Source of the DNA: Candidimonas nitroreducens
GTDB lineage: Bacteria; Pseudomonadota; Gammaproteobacteria; Burkholderiales; Burkholderiaceae_B
Assembly (NCBI RefSeq): GCF_002209565.1
Contig: NZ_NJIH01000009.1
Coordinates: 124,001-188,000, forward strand
Direction of reading: 5' to 3'
DNA length: 64,000 bases
The notes under the pieces were generated by a model that was given only the letters and a program-made list of their open reading frames with translations, searched no databases and had not been told where the DNA came from. Positions within the stretch are counted from its first letter, which is position 1. Each line of letters opens with the position of its first letter. A program made the position numbers and the translations under genes. Shown in pieces: positions 33,141 to 42,788 of this stretch.

Positions 33141-35138
33141 ATGCCTGAACAAATCACCAAACTGATATTCGGCCGACTTACGCTGGACGCGATTCCCTAC
33201 CACGAACCCATCCTGGTGTGGACTTTCTGCTTCGTCGCGCTGGGCGCTGCGGCGCTGCTGGGCGCCATCACCTACTACAAGAAGTGGGGCTACTTGTGGC
33301 GCGAATGGTTCACCAGCATCGACCACAAGAAGATCGGCATCATGTATATCGTGCTGGCCGTGGTGATGCTGCTGCGCGGCTTTTCGGACGCCGTCATGAT
33401 GCGCCTGCAGCAGGCGGTCGCCTTCGGCGGCGACGCGGGCTACCTGCCGCCGCACCACTACGACCAGATCTTCACCGCCCACGGCGTGATCATGATCTTT
33501 TTCGTGGCCATGCCGCTGGTCACGGGCCTAATGAACTACATCGTGCCGCTGCAGATCGGCGCGCGCGACGTGGCCTTTCCGTTCCTGAACAACTTCAGTT
33601 TCTGGATGACCACCGGCGGCTCGGTGCTGGTGATGTGCTCGCTGTTTGTCGGCGAATTCGCCCGCACCGGCTGGCTGGCCATGCCGCCGCTGTCGGGCCT
33701 GCCGCAGAGCCCGGACGTGGGGGTGGACTATTACATATGGGCCTTGCAGGTGGCGGGTATCGGGACGCTGCTGTCGGGCATCAACCTGATGGTCACCATC
33801 ATCAAGATGCGCGCACCCGGCATGTCGCTGATGAAGATGCCGGTCTTCACCTGGACTTCGCTGTGCACCAATGTGCTGATCGTGGCCGCCTTCCCGGTGC
33901 TGACCGCCGTGCTGGCACTGCTGATGCTGGATCGCTACCTGGGCACCAACTTCTTCACGAATGGCCTGGGCGGCAACCCGATGATGTACGTGAACCTGAT
34001 CTGGATCTGGGGCCACCCCGAGGTGTATATCCTGATCCTGCCCGCCTTCGGCGTGTATTCGGAGGTCGTCTCCACCTACAGCGGCAAGCGCCTGTTCGGC
34101 TATACCTCCATGGTGTACGCCACGGTGGTGATCACGGTGCTGTCGTACCTGGTGTGGCTGCATCACTTCTTCACCATGGGTTCGGGCGCCAGCGTCAATT
34201 CCTTCTTCGGCATCACCACGATGATCATCTCGATTCCCACCGGGGCGAAGATCTTCAACTGGATGTTCACCATGTACCGCGGCCGCATCCGCTACGACGT
34301 GCCGATGCTGTGGACGGTGGGCTTCATGATCACTTTCGTGATCGGCGGCATGACGGGCGTGATGCTGGCAGTGCCGCCCAACGACTTCCTGCTGCACAAC
34401 AGCCTGTTCCTGGTGGCGCACTTTCACAACGTGATCATCGGCGGCGTGCTGTTCGGCATGATGGCCGGCATCACCTACTGGTTCCCCAAGGCCTTCGGCT
34501 TCAAGCTCGATCCGTTCTGGGGCAAATGCTCGTTCTGGTTCTGGTTCATCGGCTTCTACTTCGCCTTCATGCCGCTGTACGTGCTGGGCCTGATGGGCGT
34601 GACCCGGCGCCTGAACCACTTCGACGATCCGTCCCTGCAGATCTGGTTCCAGGTCGCCGCCTTCGGCGCCTTGCTGATCGCGCTGGGCATCGCCAGCTTC
34701 CTGATCCAGCTCTACGTCAGCTTCCGCCGCCGCGAGCAGCTGCGCGACACCAGCGGCGACCCCTGGAACGGCCGCACGCTGGAATGGTCGACCTCTTCGC
34801 CGCCGCCGGCCTACAACTATGCTTTCACGCCACAGGTGCACGACGGCGATGCCTGGTGGCAGATGAAGCAGCGCGGCGCCGCGCGCCCGCTGGACGGCTT
34901 CGTGCCCATCCACATGCCCGCCAACACCGGCGCCGGCGTGATCCTGGCCGGCCTGTGCACGGCGCTGGGTTTCGCACTGATCTGGCACATGTGGATCCCG
35001 GTGATCGTCCTGGCGGCCGCCGTGCTCGTCGTGGCCATAGGCCATACCTTCAACTACAAGCGCGATTACTACATCCCCGCCGAGGACGTGGCCCGCACCG
35101 AAGCCGAACGCACCAGCCTGCTTGCCCAACATGTCTGA
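33141..35138 (+). CDS. cyoB: Cytochrome bo3 ubiquinol oxidase subunit I
   Basis: 665 residues, about 15 membrane helices. It carries the low-spin heme His in [13 protein letters not shown], the CuB His and crosslinked Tyr in [19 protein letters not shown], the CuB His-His pair in WLHHFFTMG, and both heme-iron His residues in [35 protein letters not shown] supplies the K-channel helix. Length matches the E. coli protein (663). It reduces O2 to water and pumps protons. The end overlaps the start of cyoC. Confidence 0.97.
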   Translation: MPEQITKLIFGRLTLDAIPYHEPILVWTFCFVALGAAALLGAITYYKKWGYLWREWFTSIDHKKIGIMYIVLAVVMLLRGFSDAVMMRLQQAVAFGGDAGYLPPHHYDQIFTAHGVIMIFFVAMPLVTGLMNYIVPLQIGARDVAFPFLNNFSFWMTTGGSVLVMCSLFVGEFARTGWLAMPPLSGLPQSPDVGVDYYIWALQVAGIGTLLSGINLMVTIIKMRAPGMSLMKMPVFTWTSLCTNVLIVAAFPVLTAVLALLMLDRYLGTNFFTNGLGGNPMMYVNLIWIWGHPEVYILILPAFGVYSEVVSTYSGKRLFGYTSMVYATVVITVLSYLVWLHHFFTMGSGASVNSFFGITTMIISIPTGAKIFNWMFTMYRGRIRYDVPMLWTVGFMITFVIGGMTGVMLAVPPNDFLLHNSLFLVAHFHNVIIGGVLFGMMAGITYWFPKAFGFKLDPFWGKCSFWFWFIGFYFAFMPLYVLGLMGVTRRLNHFDDPSLQIWFQVAAFGALLIALGIASFLIQLYVSFRRREQLRDTSGDPWNGRTLEWSTSSPPPAYNYAFTPQVHDGDAWWQMKQRGAARPLDGFVPIHMPANTGAGVILAGLCTALGFALIWHMWIPVIVLAAAVLVVAIGHTFNYKRDYYIPAEDVARTEAERTSLLAQHV

Positions 35139-35766
35139 TACCTACGCCATCCCCAAGCCCGCCGCCGCACCCGGCGCGCTGGACTTCTATGTGAAAGAAG
35201 AAACCCACCCGCAGAACGGCACCATGCTGGGCTTCTGGGTGTACCTGATGAGCGATTGCCTCATCTTCGCCTGCCTGTTCGCCACCTACGGCGTGCTGGG
35301 CCGCAGCTACGCCGCCGGCCCGACCGGGGCCGATCTGTTCGAGCTGCCCATGGTGGCGCTGAATACCTCGATGCTGCTGCTGTCGTCGATCACCTATGGC
35401 TTCGCCATGGTGGTGATGCGCGAGAACCGCCGCGCCGCGGTGCTGGGCTGGCTAGCCATTACCGGCGTGCTGGGTGCGATCTTCATCGGCCTGGAAATCA
35501 GCGAATTCCTGCACCTGATCCACATAGGCGCGGGCCCGCAGCGCAGCGCCTTCCTGTCGGCCTTCTTCACGCTGGTCGGTACCCACGGCCTGCACGTCAC
35601 TTGCGGCATCATCTGGCTGATCACGCTGATGGTGCAGGTGGGCAAGCATGGCCTGATCCCGGAAAACCGCCGCCGCCTGATGTGCCTGTCGATGTTCTGG
35701 CACTTCCTGGACGTGGTCTGGATCGGCGTCTTCACCTTTGTCTACCTGATGGGAGTACTGCCATGA
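35131..35766 (+). CDS. cyoC: Cytochrome bo3 ubiquinol oxidase subunit III
   Basis: 211 residues from ATG 35131, overlapping cyoB by 8 bases. Five membrane helices, beginning after [28 protein letters not shown], the usual CyoC first helix. [21 protein letters not shown] is the conserved fourth helix, and [21 protein letters not shown] the last. The subunit has no cofactor and stabilises subunit I. The stop overlaps a possible ATG of the cyoD frame. Confidence 0.95.
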   Translation: MSDTYAIPKPAAAPGALDFYVKEETHPQNGTMLGFWVYLMSDCLIFACLFATYGVLGRSYAAGPTGADLFELPMVALNTSMLLLSSITYGFAMVVMRENRRAAVLGWLAITGVLGAIFIGLEISEFLHLIHIGAGPQRSAFLSAFFTLVGTHGLHVTCGIIWLITLMVQVGKHGLIPENRRRLMCLSMFWHFLDVVWIGVFTFVYLMGVLP

Positions 35767-35816
35767 GCGCGCCCTCCCATGGGGAGGATGTCGCGCAGCG
35801 ACAGGAGGGCACACCA

Positions 35817-36242
35817 ATGAGCAGTCATTTTGCAAGCGCGCATGGCCATGAAGGTGGCCACGCCCATCACCACGATCACGACGACGGCGCCGGCCACGGC
35901 ACTTTCCGCAGCTACCTGGTCGGCTTCGTGCTGGCCGTGATCCTGACCGCGGTGCCGTTCTGGCTGGTGATGGACAAGGTCTTTGCCAGCGCGGGCACCA
36001 CCGCCATGCTGCTGCTGGGCCTGGGCGCCATCCAGATCATCGTGCACATGATCTACTTCCTGCACATGAACGCCAAATCCGAGGGCGGCTGGAACATGCT
36101 GGCGCTGATCTTCACCATCGTGCTGGTGGTCATCACGCTGAGCGGCTCGCTGTGGGTCATGTACCACATGAACGCCAATATGATGCCGTCCATGACGATG
36201 CCGCCGGCGGCGATGCCGGCCATGCACGGCATGAAGATGTAA
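35817..36242 (+). CDS. cyoD: Cytochrome bo3 ubiquinol oxidase subunit IV with His-rich head and Met-rich tail
   Basis: 141 residues from ATG 35817, chosen because AGGAGG is 8 bases upstream; ATG 35763, overlapping the cyoC stop, would add 18 residues. Three membrane helices: GFVLAVILTAVPFWLVM, IQIIVHMIYFLHMNAKSEGGWNM and VVITLSGSLWVMYHMN, as in E. coli CyoD. The head (SAHGHEGGHAHHHDHDD) is rich in His/Asp, and the tail (MMPSMTMPPAAMPAMHGMKM) in Met, a composition suited to binding copper ions. The E. coli protein has only short versions of both. Confidence 0.94.
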   Translation: MSSHFASAHGHEGGHAHHHDHDDGAGHGTFRSYLVGFVLAVILTAVPFWLVMDKVFASAGTTAMLLLGLGAIQIIVHMIYFLHMNAKSEGGWNMLALIFTIVLVVITLSGSLWVMYHMNANMMPSMTMPPAAMPAMHGMKM

Positions 36243-37159
36243 TGGCGGCCATGGCGCCGACCGGCCCTGCCGGTGTGCCGGGCCAGGCTCCGGCTTTATA
36301 TCCGGCGGTGCCCGAGCGCGCCGTTTGCCCGCGGCGCGGTGCCGCCGGCCTGATCGGCCTGGCGCTGCTCGGCCTGCTGCTGTTCAGCCTGTTTTTCGGC
36401 CTGGGCACCTGGCAGGTGCAGCGCCGCGCCTGGAAGCTGGATCTGATCGCGCGCGTCGACCGTCGCGTGCACGCCGCGCCCGTGCCTGCTCCGGGGCCGG
36501 CCGACTGGGCGCGGGTAAGCGCCGGTGCCGACGAATACCGCCGCGTCACGCTGCAGGGCAGCTGGATCGCTGGCAAGAACACCCTGGTGAAGGCCGTCAC
36601 GAAGTTCGGCGGCGGCTTCTGGGTGCTGACGCCGCTGCGGCGCGCCGACGGCAGCATCGTGCTGGTCAATCGCGGCTTCGTGCCGGAAGGCCGGCGCAAG
36701 GCGGCGCTGCCGCCGCCCGCAGCCGGCGCGGTAAGTGGCTTGCTGCGCATCACCGAGCCCGGCGGCGCATTCCTGCACAAGAATGATCCGGCGGCCGGCC
36801 GCTGGTATTCGCGCGACGTGGCGGCCATCGCCGCCGCGCGCGGCTTGCCCGCCGCCCGGGTGGCGCCGTACTTCGTCGATGCCGAGGCGGCCCCGTCCGC
36901 CGTCGCCGGCGCGCCGGTCGGCGGCCTGACGGTGATCCACTTCTACAACAACCACCTGGTCTACGCCATTACCTGGTACACCCTGGCGCTGATGGTCGTG
37001 GCCGCCGGCTGCTACGTCGTCCGCGACGAGCGCCGCCGCCGGCGCCATCCGCAGGGCGATTTTGAGGGCGGGGAAGAGCGGGGCTTGCCGGGCGATTCCG
37101 CAGCGGGCCGGCTGCCCGGGCCCGGGCGCCGCTTGGAAGGCGATCCGCGCAAGGAATAA
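36242..37159 (+). CDS. SURF1-family oxidase assembly protein
   Basis: 305 residues; ATG 36242 overlaps the cyoD stop (TAATG). Two membrane helices flank a periplasmic domain: LIGLALLGLLLFSLFFGLGTWQVQRRAWK at ~45 and YNNHLVYAITWYTLALMVVAAG near 245. The signatures FGLGTWQVQRR, LVNRGFVP and HFYNNHLVYAITWY define SURF1/Shy1. In other systems SURF1 helps insert heme a3 or mature heme-copper oxidases. Here it belongs to the bo3 operon, which has no cyoE in this window, so heme O must be supplied from elsewhere. The last ~45 residues are a charged tail without known role. Confidence 0.9.
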   Translation: MAAMAPTGPAGVPGQAPALYPAVPERAVCPRRGAAGLIGLALLGLLLFSLFFGLGTWQVQRRAWKLDLIARVDRRVHAAPVPAPGPADWARVSAGADEYRRVTLQGSWIAGKNTLVKAVTKFGGGFWVLTPLRRADGSIVLVNRGFVPEGRRKAALPPPAAGAVSGLLRITEPGGAFLHKNDPAAGRWYSRDVAAIAAARGLPAARVAPYFVDAEAAPSAVAGAPVGGLTVIHFYNNHLVYAITWYTLALMVVAAGCYVVRDERRRRRHPQGDFEGGEERGLPGDSAAGRLPGPGRRLEGDPRKE

Positions 37160-37170
37160 ACTTTGCGCCT

Positions 37171-38577
37171 ATGAGCATTGCGAAGACCGATACCCCAGCC
37201 GCGCCGCATGGCGCGGTCGCGCCGGCTCCTGCCTGGCCGTCCGGCGGGCGGCTGCTGGCCGACCGCGGCTCGGATCGCCGCGGCATCGACAATACCGGCC
37301 ACAAGAATATGCAGCAATTGATCCAGTTGCGCTGGATTGCGGTGCTGGGGCAGTTGGTTACCATCTCGGTGGTTTACCAGGGCTTCCATATTCATCTGCC
37401 GCTGGTTCGCATGCTCGCGGTGCTGGGTTGCCTGGTGCTCTTCAATGCCGCCAGCACGCTGCGTCTGCGGCTGCGCCAGGAAGTGGCCAACGGCGAGCTG
37501 TTCGCCGCCTTGCTGGTCGATGTGGGGATGCTGACCGCGCAGCTTTATCTCAGCGGCGGCATCACCAACCCCTTCGTATTCCTGTACCTGCTGCAGGTAA
37601 CGCTGGGGGCGATGCTGCTCGAGTCCTGGAGCATCTGGATCCTGGTGGCGGCGGCCGCCGGCTGCATCGGCGGCCTGGCCTTGAAGGCGCCGCCGCTGTC
37701 GCTGCGGCTGGATCACGACAGCGCCATGGCCAGCGTCTATATACAGGGCATGCTGGTGTGTTTCGCCATCAACGCGGTGCTGCTGGTAGTTTTCGTCAGC
37801 CGCATCAGCCGCAATCTGCGCGCGCGCGACGCCCACCTGGCCGATTTGCGCCAGCGCGCCGCCGAAGAAGAGCATATCGTACGCATGGGTCTGCTGGCCT
37901 CGGGCGCGGCGCATGAGCTGGGCACGCCGCTGGCTACCTTGGCGGTGATCCTGGGCGACTGGCGCCGCATGCCGGCCTTTGCCGGCGATCCCGAGCTGGT
38001 GCTGGAAATCGGCGAGATGCAAAGCCAGGTGCTGCGCTGCAAATCCATAGTCGGCAGCATCCTGCTGGCGGCCGGCGAGGCGCGCGGCGAGGCGCCGGTG
38101 GAAACCACGGTATGCGTGTTTCTGGATGATCTCGTGGCCGAATGGCGCGCCACCCGGCCCGGCGCCATGCCCATACTCGACTATCGCAACGATTTCGGCC
38201 AGGATCTGCGCATTATTTCCGACTCGGCGCTCAAGCAGATGATCTGCAATGTGCTGGATAACGCCCTCGAGGCCTCGCCGGAATATGTCGGCCTGCGCGC
38301 CAGCCGCGACGGCGCCGAACTGTGCCTGGACATCACCGACCGGGGGCTGGGCTTCGCTCCCGCCATGCTCGAGCAGGTGGGCAAGCCCTATCAGTCCAGC
38401 AAGGGCAGGCCGGGCGGCGGCCTGGGCCTGTTCCTGGTGGTCAACGTGGCCCGCACCCTGGGCGGGCGGGTGCGAGCCGCCAACCTGCCCGAAGGCGGGG
38501 CGAAGGTAAGCCTGGCCCTGCCGCTGGCCTCTTTGACGCCGGACGACGAGAACGAGGAAGCGCTCGATGCAAGCTGA
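37171..38577 (+). CDS. regB: Redox-sensing histidine kinase, RegB/PrrB type
   Basis: 468 residues. After an unusual ~45-residue head, six membrane helices hold the quinone-binding heptad GGITNPF (129-135). The kinase core has the H-box GAAHELGTPLATL (His248), the N-box CNVLDNALEAS and the G-boxes DRGLGF and GGGLGLFLV. The redox-active Cys of RegB is kept as Cys290 in QVLRCKSIV, right after the dimerisation helices. These features permit quinone- and thiol-based sensing of the respiratory state. It is 11 bases downstream of the oxidase operon and overlaps regA. Confidence 0.94.
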   Translation: MSIAKTDTPAAPHGAVAPAPAWPSGGRLLADRGSDRRGIDNTGHKNMQQLIQLRWIAVLGQLVTISVVYQGFHIHLPLVRMLAVLGCLVLFNAASTLRLRLRQEVANGELFAALLVDVGMLTAQLYLSGGITNPFVFLYLLQVTLGAMLLESWSIWILVAAAAGCIGGLALKAPPLSLRLDHDSAMASVYIQGMLVCFAINAVLLVVFVSRISRNLRARDAHLADLRQRAAEEEHIVRMGLLASGAAHELGTPLATLAVILGDWRRMPAFAGDPELVLEIGEMQSQVLRCKSIVGSILLAAGEARGEAPVETTVCVFLDDLVAEWRATRPGAMPILDYRNDFGQDLRIISDSALKQMICNVLDNALEASPEYVGLRASRDGAELCLDITDRGLGFAPAMLEQVGKPYQSSKGRPGGGLGLFLVVNVARTLGGRVRAANLPEGGAKVSLALPLASLTPDDENEEALDAS

Positions 38578-39127
38578 GCCCATCAACCCGCAAGGCGCGG
38601 GCCGCCTGCTGCTGATCGTCGAGGACGATGCGGCGTTCGCCCGTACCCTGGGCCGTTCTTTCGAGCGGCGCGGCTACACGGTAGTGCACGCTGCCAGCCT
38701 GGAAGGCGTGCAGGGCCTGCTGGCCGATCACGCGCCGGCCTATGCCGTGGTGGACTTGAAGCTGCGCGGCGAGGCCAGCGGCCTGGCCTGCGTGCAGGCG
38801 CTGCATGCGCACGACGCGGCCATGACCATCGTCGTGCTGACCGGCTTTGCCAGCATCGCCACCGCGGTGGAGGCGATCAAGCTGGGCGCCTGCCATTATC
38901 TGGTCAAGCCGTCGAATACGGATGACATCGAGCAGGCCTTCGAGCGCACCGATGGCGACGCCGCCGTCGGCCTCACCGAACGCCCGACTTCCATCAAGAC
39001 CCTGGAATGGGAACGCATCCACGAAACCCTGGCGCAGACCGGCTTCAATATTTCCGAAACCGCGCGGCGCCTGGGCATGCACCGCCGCACCCTGGCGCGC
39101 AAGCTGGAAAAGCAGCGGGTCAAATAA
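38567..39127 (+). CDS. regA: Response regulator, RegA/PrrA/ActR type
   Basis: 186 residues, overlapping regB by 11 bases. The receiver domain has the acidic pocket at Glu19-Asp20, phospho-acceptor Asp63 (VVDLKLRGEASG), Thr92 (VVLTGF) and Lys114 (LVKPSN). The C-terminal Fis-type helix-turn-helix is NISETARRLGMHRRTLARKLEKQ, the highly conserved RegA DNA-binding helix. In alpha- and some betaproteobacteria RegA activates oxidase, hydrogenase or CO2-fixation operons under low oxygen. The cyo and cco operons in this window are natural candidate targets. Confidence 0.94.
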   Translation: MQAEPINPQGAGRLLLIVEDDAAFARTLGRSFERRGYTVVHAASLEGVQGLLADHAPAYAVVDLKLRGEASGLACVQALHAHDAAMTIVVLTGFASIATAVEAIKLGACHYLVKPSNTDDIEQAFERTDGDAAVGLTERPTSIKTLEWERIHETLAQTGFNISETARRLGMHRRTLARKLEKQRVK

Positions 39128-39151
39128 TGCCAAGCGGCGGGTCAAGTAATG
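39112..39151 (+). repeat. Short direct duplication around the regA stop codon
   Basis: GCGGGTCAAATAATGCCA is followed at once by a second copy reading GCGGGTCAAGTAATGCCA. The first contains the regA stop; the second has the same potential TAA. It is probably a replication slippage. Confidence 0.6.
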
Positions 39152-39173
39152 CCAGGGCTTGTCTGCCCGTACT

Positions 39174-39191
39174 AAAAGGGGCGCCTCTTTT
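39174..39191. terminator. Probable bidirectional terminator after regA
   Basis: AAAAGGGGCGCCTCTTTT folds into a 7-bp stem with one G-T pair, A-rich on one side and followed by T on the other (CTCTTTTATTT). It lies 47 bases past the regA stop, between convergent regA and livF. Wider arms CCAGGGC/GCCCTGG enclose it. Confidence 0.6.
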
Positions 39192-39335
39192 ATTTAATAT
39201 GGGCGGGCCCTGGAGCAAGCTCGGCCCAAGTGTTTACCGGGTTTTCGCGGCGCTTGCCTGATGCAATGCTTCGCAGCGTGTAAATACTTGAACTGAAAAT
39301 GCTTGTATGGACGCCCCTGGTGCCATGACCCGACA

Positions 39336-40046
39336 CTAGACCCCCAGGTAGCGGGCCAGCACCTCGGTTTGCCCGGCCAGCGTGGCACTGTCTTTTTCTT
39401 CGACCACCTTGCCTTTTTCCAGCACCACGCAGCGGTCGGTATGCGCCAGCACCTTGCGGTAGTTGCGGTCGACGATAAGCGTCGAGACGCCGCTATCGCG
39501 TATGGTGCCGATGATGCGCCAGATTTCGGCAATGACCAGCGGGGCCAGGCCTTCGGTGGCTTCGTCCAGAATCAGAAGATCGGGGTTGGTCATGAGCGCC
39601 CGGCCTATGGCCAGCATCTGCTGCTCGCCGCCCGACAGCTGCTGGCCGCCGTGGCCCAGCCTTTCGGTCAAGCGCGGGAAGGTTTCCAGCACTCGCTCGT
39701 AGGTCCAGTCGCTGCGGCCGTCGAAGCCCGGCCTGGCCGCGACCCGCAGGTTCTCGCGTACATTCAGGTTGGGGAATATGCCGCGCCCCTCGGGCACATA
39801 GGCGACCCCCAGGCGCGACACCTGGTGCGGCGCGGCGCGCGTGCAGTTTTTGCCGCGCACGGTGATGCTGCCGCGGGCCGGCCTGACGTGGCCCATGATG
39901 CTGCGGATCAGGGTGCTCTTGCCCATGCCGTTGCGCCCCAGCAGGCCGATGGACGTGCCGGCGTCGATGCGCAGGTCGACCCCGTGCAGGATATGGCTTT
40001 CGCCGTAATAGGTATGCAGCCCCTCGGCCTGCACCAGCGCCGTCAT
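39336..40046 (-). CDS. livF: Branched-chain/aromatic-acid type ABC importer ATPase
   Basis: 236 residues from ATG 40046 (AGGAGG 8 bases upstream). Walker A LLGRNGMGKSTLIRS, Q-loop, signature LSGGEQQMLAIGRAL, Walker B LLILDEATEGLAPL. The post-Walker-B block TLIVDRNYRKVL is the LivF variant. Partners LivG, LivM, LivH and LivK lie directly upstream in the same direction. The system takes up hydrophobic amino acids or, frequently in Burkholderiales, aromatic acids and amides. Confidence 0.94.
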   Translation of the reverse strand: MTALVQAEGLHTYYGESHILHGVDLRIDAGTSIGLLGRNGMGKSTLIRSIMGHVRPARGSITVRGKNCTRAAPHQVSRLGVAYVPEGRGIFPNLNVRENLRVAARPGFDGRSDWTYERVLETFPRLTERLGHGGQQLSGGEQQMLAIGRALMTNPDLLILDEATEGLAPLVIAEIWRIIGTIRDSGVSTLIVDRNYRKVLAHTDRCVVLEKGKVVEEKDSATLAGQTEVLARYLGV

Positions 40047-40122
40047 CGTTTGGCCTCCTGTCGCTGCGCGCCGCCCGGCTCGTGGAGGGAAGCATGCCCT
40101 TCGGGCGGCCACGCGAATGCGC

Positions 40123-40872
40123 TCATTGTTCTTCCCCGAGATAAGCCGTCTGCACCTGCGGGTCGTTGCGGATGGCACCGGGTTCGCCGTGGGCGATGAC
40201 GCTGCCGTTGACCATGACGGTGATGACGTCGGATATCTTGAAGACCGCGTCCATGTCGTGTTCGACCAGCAGGATGGCCAGGTCGGATTTCAGCGATTCC
40301 AGCAGGCCGAGCATGCGTTCGGTTTCTTCGGGCCCCATGCCGGCCAGGGGTTCGTCCAGCAGCAGGATCTGCGGATGCGTGGCCAGGCCCATGGCGATTT
40401 CCAGCTGGCGCTTGCCGCCGTGCGACAGCAGGCCGGCGATGCGGGCGGCGTCGCGCGCCAGCCCGGCCAGTTCCAGTGCCCGATCGGCTGCTTCGTTGCT
40501 GTAGGCGCAATGCTTGGCGGCGCTGGCCCAGCTCCAGAATTTCTGCTTGTTGGCTTGCGCGGCCAGGCGGCAGTTCTCGTGCACGCTCAGGTTGGGGAAT
40601 ATGGTGGTGCGCTGATAGCTGCGGCCCAGGCCGGCCCGGGCGCGGCGCGGCTGCGGCCAGGCGGTGATATCGGCCTGGTTCATGAAGATCGAGCCCTCGT
40701 TGGGAGGTAGCTCGCCCGACAGGATGCTGACCAGGGTCGACTTGCCCGCGCCGTTGGTGCCGATGACGGCATGCACGGCCCCCTGGTGCAGGTCGATGGA
40801 CACCTTGTCGATGGCGGTAAGGCCGCCGAAGCGGCGCACGATATTTTTTGCAGACAGCAGTACGGTGCCCAT
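40123..40872 (-). CDS. livG: Branched-chain/aromatic-acid type ABC importer ATPase
   Basis: 249 residues. Walker A VIGTNGAGKSTLVSIL, signature LLSHGGKRQLEIAMGL (variant with HGGKR), Walker B ILLLDEPLAGMGPEE, and ILLVEHDMDAVFKISD with the switch His. The insert between ~90 and 140 is longer than in LivF, as is normal for LivG. It works as a heterodimer with the LivF product, encoded 76 bases downstream. Confidence 0.94.
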   Translation of the reverse strand: MGTVLLSAKNIVRRFGGLTAIDKVSIDLHQGAVHAVIGTNGAGKSTLVSILSGELPPNEGSIFMNQADITAWPQPRRARAGLGRSYQRTTIFPNLSVHENCRLAAQANKQKFWSWASAAKHCAYSNEAADRALELAGLARDAARIAGLLSHGGKRQLEIAMGLATHPQILLLDEPLAGMGPEETERMLGLLESLKSDLAILLVEHDMDAVFKISDVITVMVNGSVIAHGEPGAIRNDPQVQTAYLGEEQ

Positions 40873-40881
40873 GTCTGCCTC

Positions 40882-41886
40882 CTATGAGCGGGCCGCGGCC
40901 CGCGGGTCGGCCGAGCGCCTGTTGCGCAGCGCCCGCCAGGTTTCGGGCAGGCCGGCCAGGCCCTTGGGCAACAGCGCGACCAGCGCAATAATGGCCAGGC
41001 CGAAGGGAAGATGCCAGTGCGTGGCCAGATCGCCCATCAGGGCCTGCGACTGGAAGGCCTCTTGCAGCAGCGTCAGCGCCACGGCGCCGACGATGGCGCC
41101 CCAGAGCCGGCCGGAGCCGCCCAGAATCACCATGAGCAGCACCAGGCCGGACTGTTCCCAGGCCAGCAGTTCGGGGTTGACGAAGCCGTCTTTCGCGGCA
41201 TAGAGCACGCCGGCGATACCGCCCAGGCCGCCGGCCAGAATATAGGCCACCAGCTTGTAGCCCAGCGTGGAATAGCCCGCGGCGCGCATGCGCTGCTCGT
41301 TGGCGCGGATGCCCGTGAGGGCGGCGCCGAAGCGCGAGCGCATCAGCATGGCCAGGAAGCCCCAGACCAGCAGCAGGCAGGCCAGGGTGAACAGATAGAA
41401 CGCGTAGGGCTTGCTGACGTCGAGCAGCACCGTGTCGCCGATGCGCCATTCGGGGCGGAAGTACATGTAGATGCCGTCGGTGCCGCCGCCGAGCTTGGTG
41501 TCATGGAAAATATAGTAGGCCATCTGCGCGAAAGCCAGGGTGACCATGATGAAATACACGCCCTTGGTGCGCAGGCACAGTATGCCCGTGACCGCCGCGT
41601 AGATCATGGCGCAGGCGATGGCGCAGGGCAGCAGGACGAAGAAGTTGCCGGCCCCCGATTCGGGCGACAGCAGGGTAACCGTGTAGGCCGATATGCCGAA
41701 GAACGCCGCGTGCCCCAGGCTTACCAGGCCCGTGCCGCCCACCAGCAGCTGCAGGCTCAGGGCAAACAGCGCGTAAATCATGATTTTGACGGCCAGCCCG
41801 GTGTAATAGTCGCTGGCCACCATGGGCAGCAGCGCCAGCAGGCACACCAGTGCCAGCAGCAATGCTGCGCGCAAGGGAATTCGCAT
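40882..41886 (-). CDS. livM: Branched-chain/aromatic-acid type ABC permease
   Basis: 334 residues from ATG 41886, directly behind livH. About nine hydrophobic segments; LVSLGHAAFFGISAYTVTLLS near residue 55 is the LivM signature, with YTVTLLSPESGAGNFFVLL following. ALTGIRANEQRMRAAGYSTLGYKLVAYILAGGLGGIAGVLYA is the coupling-loop region. It forms the membrane channel with LivH. Confidence 0.93.
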   Translation of the reverse strand: MRIPLRAALLLALVCLLALLPMVASDYYTGLAVKIMIYALFALSLQLLVGGTGLVSLGHAAFFGISAYTVTLLSPESGAGNFFVLLPCAIACAMIYAAVTGILCLRTKGVYFIMVTLAFAQMAYYIFHDTKLGGGTDGIYMYFRPEWRIGDTVLLDVSKPYAFYLFTLACLLLVWGFLAMLMRSRFGAALTGIRANEQRMRAAGYSTLGYKLVAYILAGGLGGIAGVLYAAKDGFVNPELLAWEQSGLVLLMVILGGSGRLWGAIVGAVALTLLQEAFQSQALMGDLATHWHLPFGLAIIALVALLPKGLAGLPETWRALRNRRSADPRAAARS

Positions 41887-41888
41887 AA

Positions 41889-42770
41889 TCAGCCTTGCCT
41901 GAACAGCCCTTCGGGCTTGAACAATAGTATGACCGCCATGAGCAGGTAGACCATGACGCCCGCCGCGGCGGGGAAGAAGATCTGGCCGAAGGTATCGACG
42001 AAGCCGACCAGCATGGCGGCCAGAAAGGCGCCCTTGATGGAGCCGATGCCGCCGATGACCACGACCACGAAGCAGATGATCAGTATGGCATTGCCCATGC
42101 CCGGGTACACCGAAGACACCGGGGCGGCGATGGAGCCGGCCAGCGCCGCCAGCGCTACGCCGATGGCGAAGACGATGCGGAACAGCCGGTTGATGTCGAT
42201 GCCCAGGGAGCTGATCATTTCGCGGTTGCTGGCCCCTGCGCGGATCATCATGCCCAGCCGCGTGCGGCTCAGCACCCAGTACAGCAGCCCCGCCACCAGT
42301 ATGCATACCGCCGAGATGAACAGGCGGTAGACCGGGTAGGTCATGACCCCGCCCAGCGGTATGGAGCCGGCCAGCCAGGCCGGCGGCGCGACGCCGTGCA
42401 CGTCGTTGTCGATGAGGATGCTGCGCAGTTCCTCGAACACCAGGATGAGCCCGTAGGTCATGAGCACCTGCTGCAGGTGGTCGCGGTGATAAAGAAAGCT
42501 ATAGAAGGCCCATTCCAGGAAATAGCCCAGCAGCGTCGCCACCACGATGCAGGCCAGTATCGTGATGACGAAGCCGCCGCCCAGGTATTGGGCGACCAGC
42601 GGCTGCAGCGCGAAGGCCATATAGGCCCCGATCATGTAGAAGCTGCCATGAGCCAGATTGATGATGCCCATGATGCCGAAGATCAGGGTCAGGCCGCTGG
42701 CAACCAGAAACAGCAGCAGCCCGTACTGCACGGCATTGAGGCACTGGATCAAGAAAATGACCGGGTCCAC
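41889..42770 (-). CDS. livH: Branched-chain/aromatic-acid type ABC permease
   Basis: 293 residues, eight or nine membrane segments. LTLIFGIMGIINLAHGSFYMIGAYMAF near residue 30 is the LivH signature, and REMISSLGIDINRLFRIVFAIGVALAALAG (~190-220) is the ATPase-contact loop. GSIKGAFLAAMLVGFVDTFGQ is also typical. It ends 2 bases before livM and follows livK by 18 bases, forming one operon. Confidence 0.93.
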   Translation of the reverse strand: MDPVIFLIQCLNAVQYGLLLFLVASGLTLIFGIMGIINLAHGSFYMIGAYMAFALQPLVAQYLGGGFVITILACIVVATLLGYFLEWAFYSFLYHRDHLQQVLMTYGLILVFEELRSILIDNDVHGVAPPAWLAGSIPLGGVMTYPVYRLFISAVCILVAGLLYWVLSRTRLGMMIRAGASNREMISSLGIDINRLFRIVFAIGVALAALAGSIAAPVSSVYPGMGNAILIICFVVVVIGGIGSIKGAFLAAMLVGFVDTFGQIFFPAAAGVMVYLLMAVILLFKPEGLFRQG

Positions 42771-42788
42771 GGTACACCCTGCGGCGCG

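Noticed and set aside
33218-35194. A 658-codon second frame within cyoB on the same strand
   Set aside because: Arg/His-rich translation without motifs; cyoB is unequivocal in the other frame.
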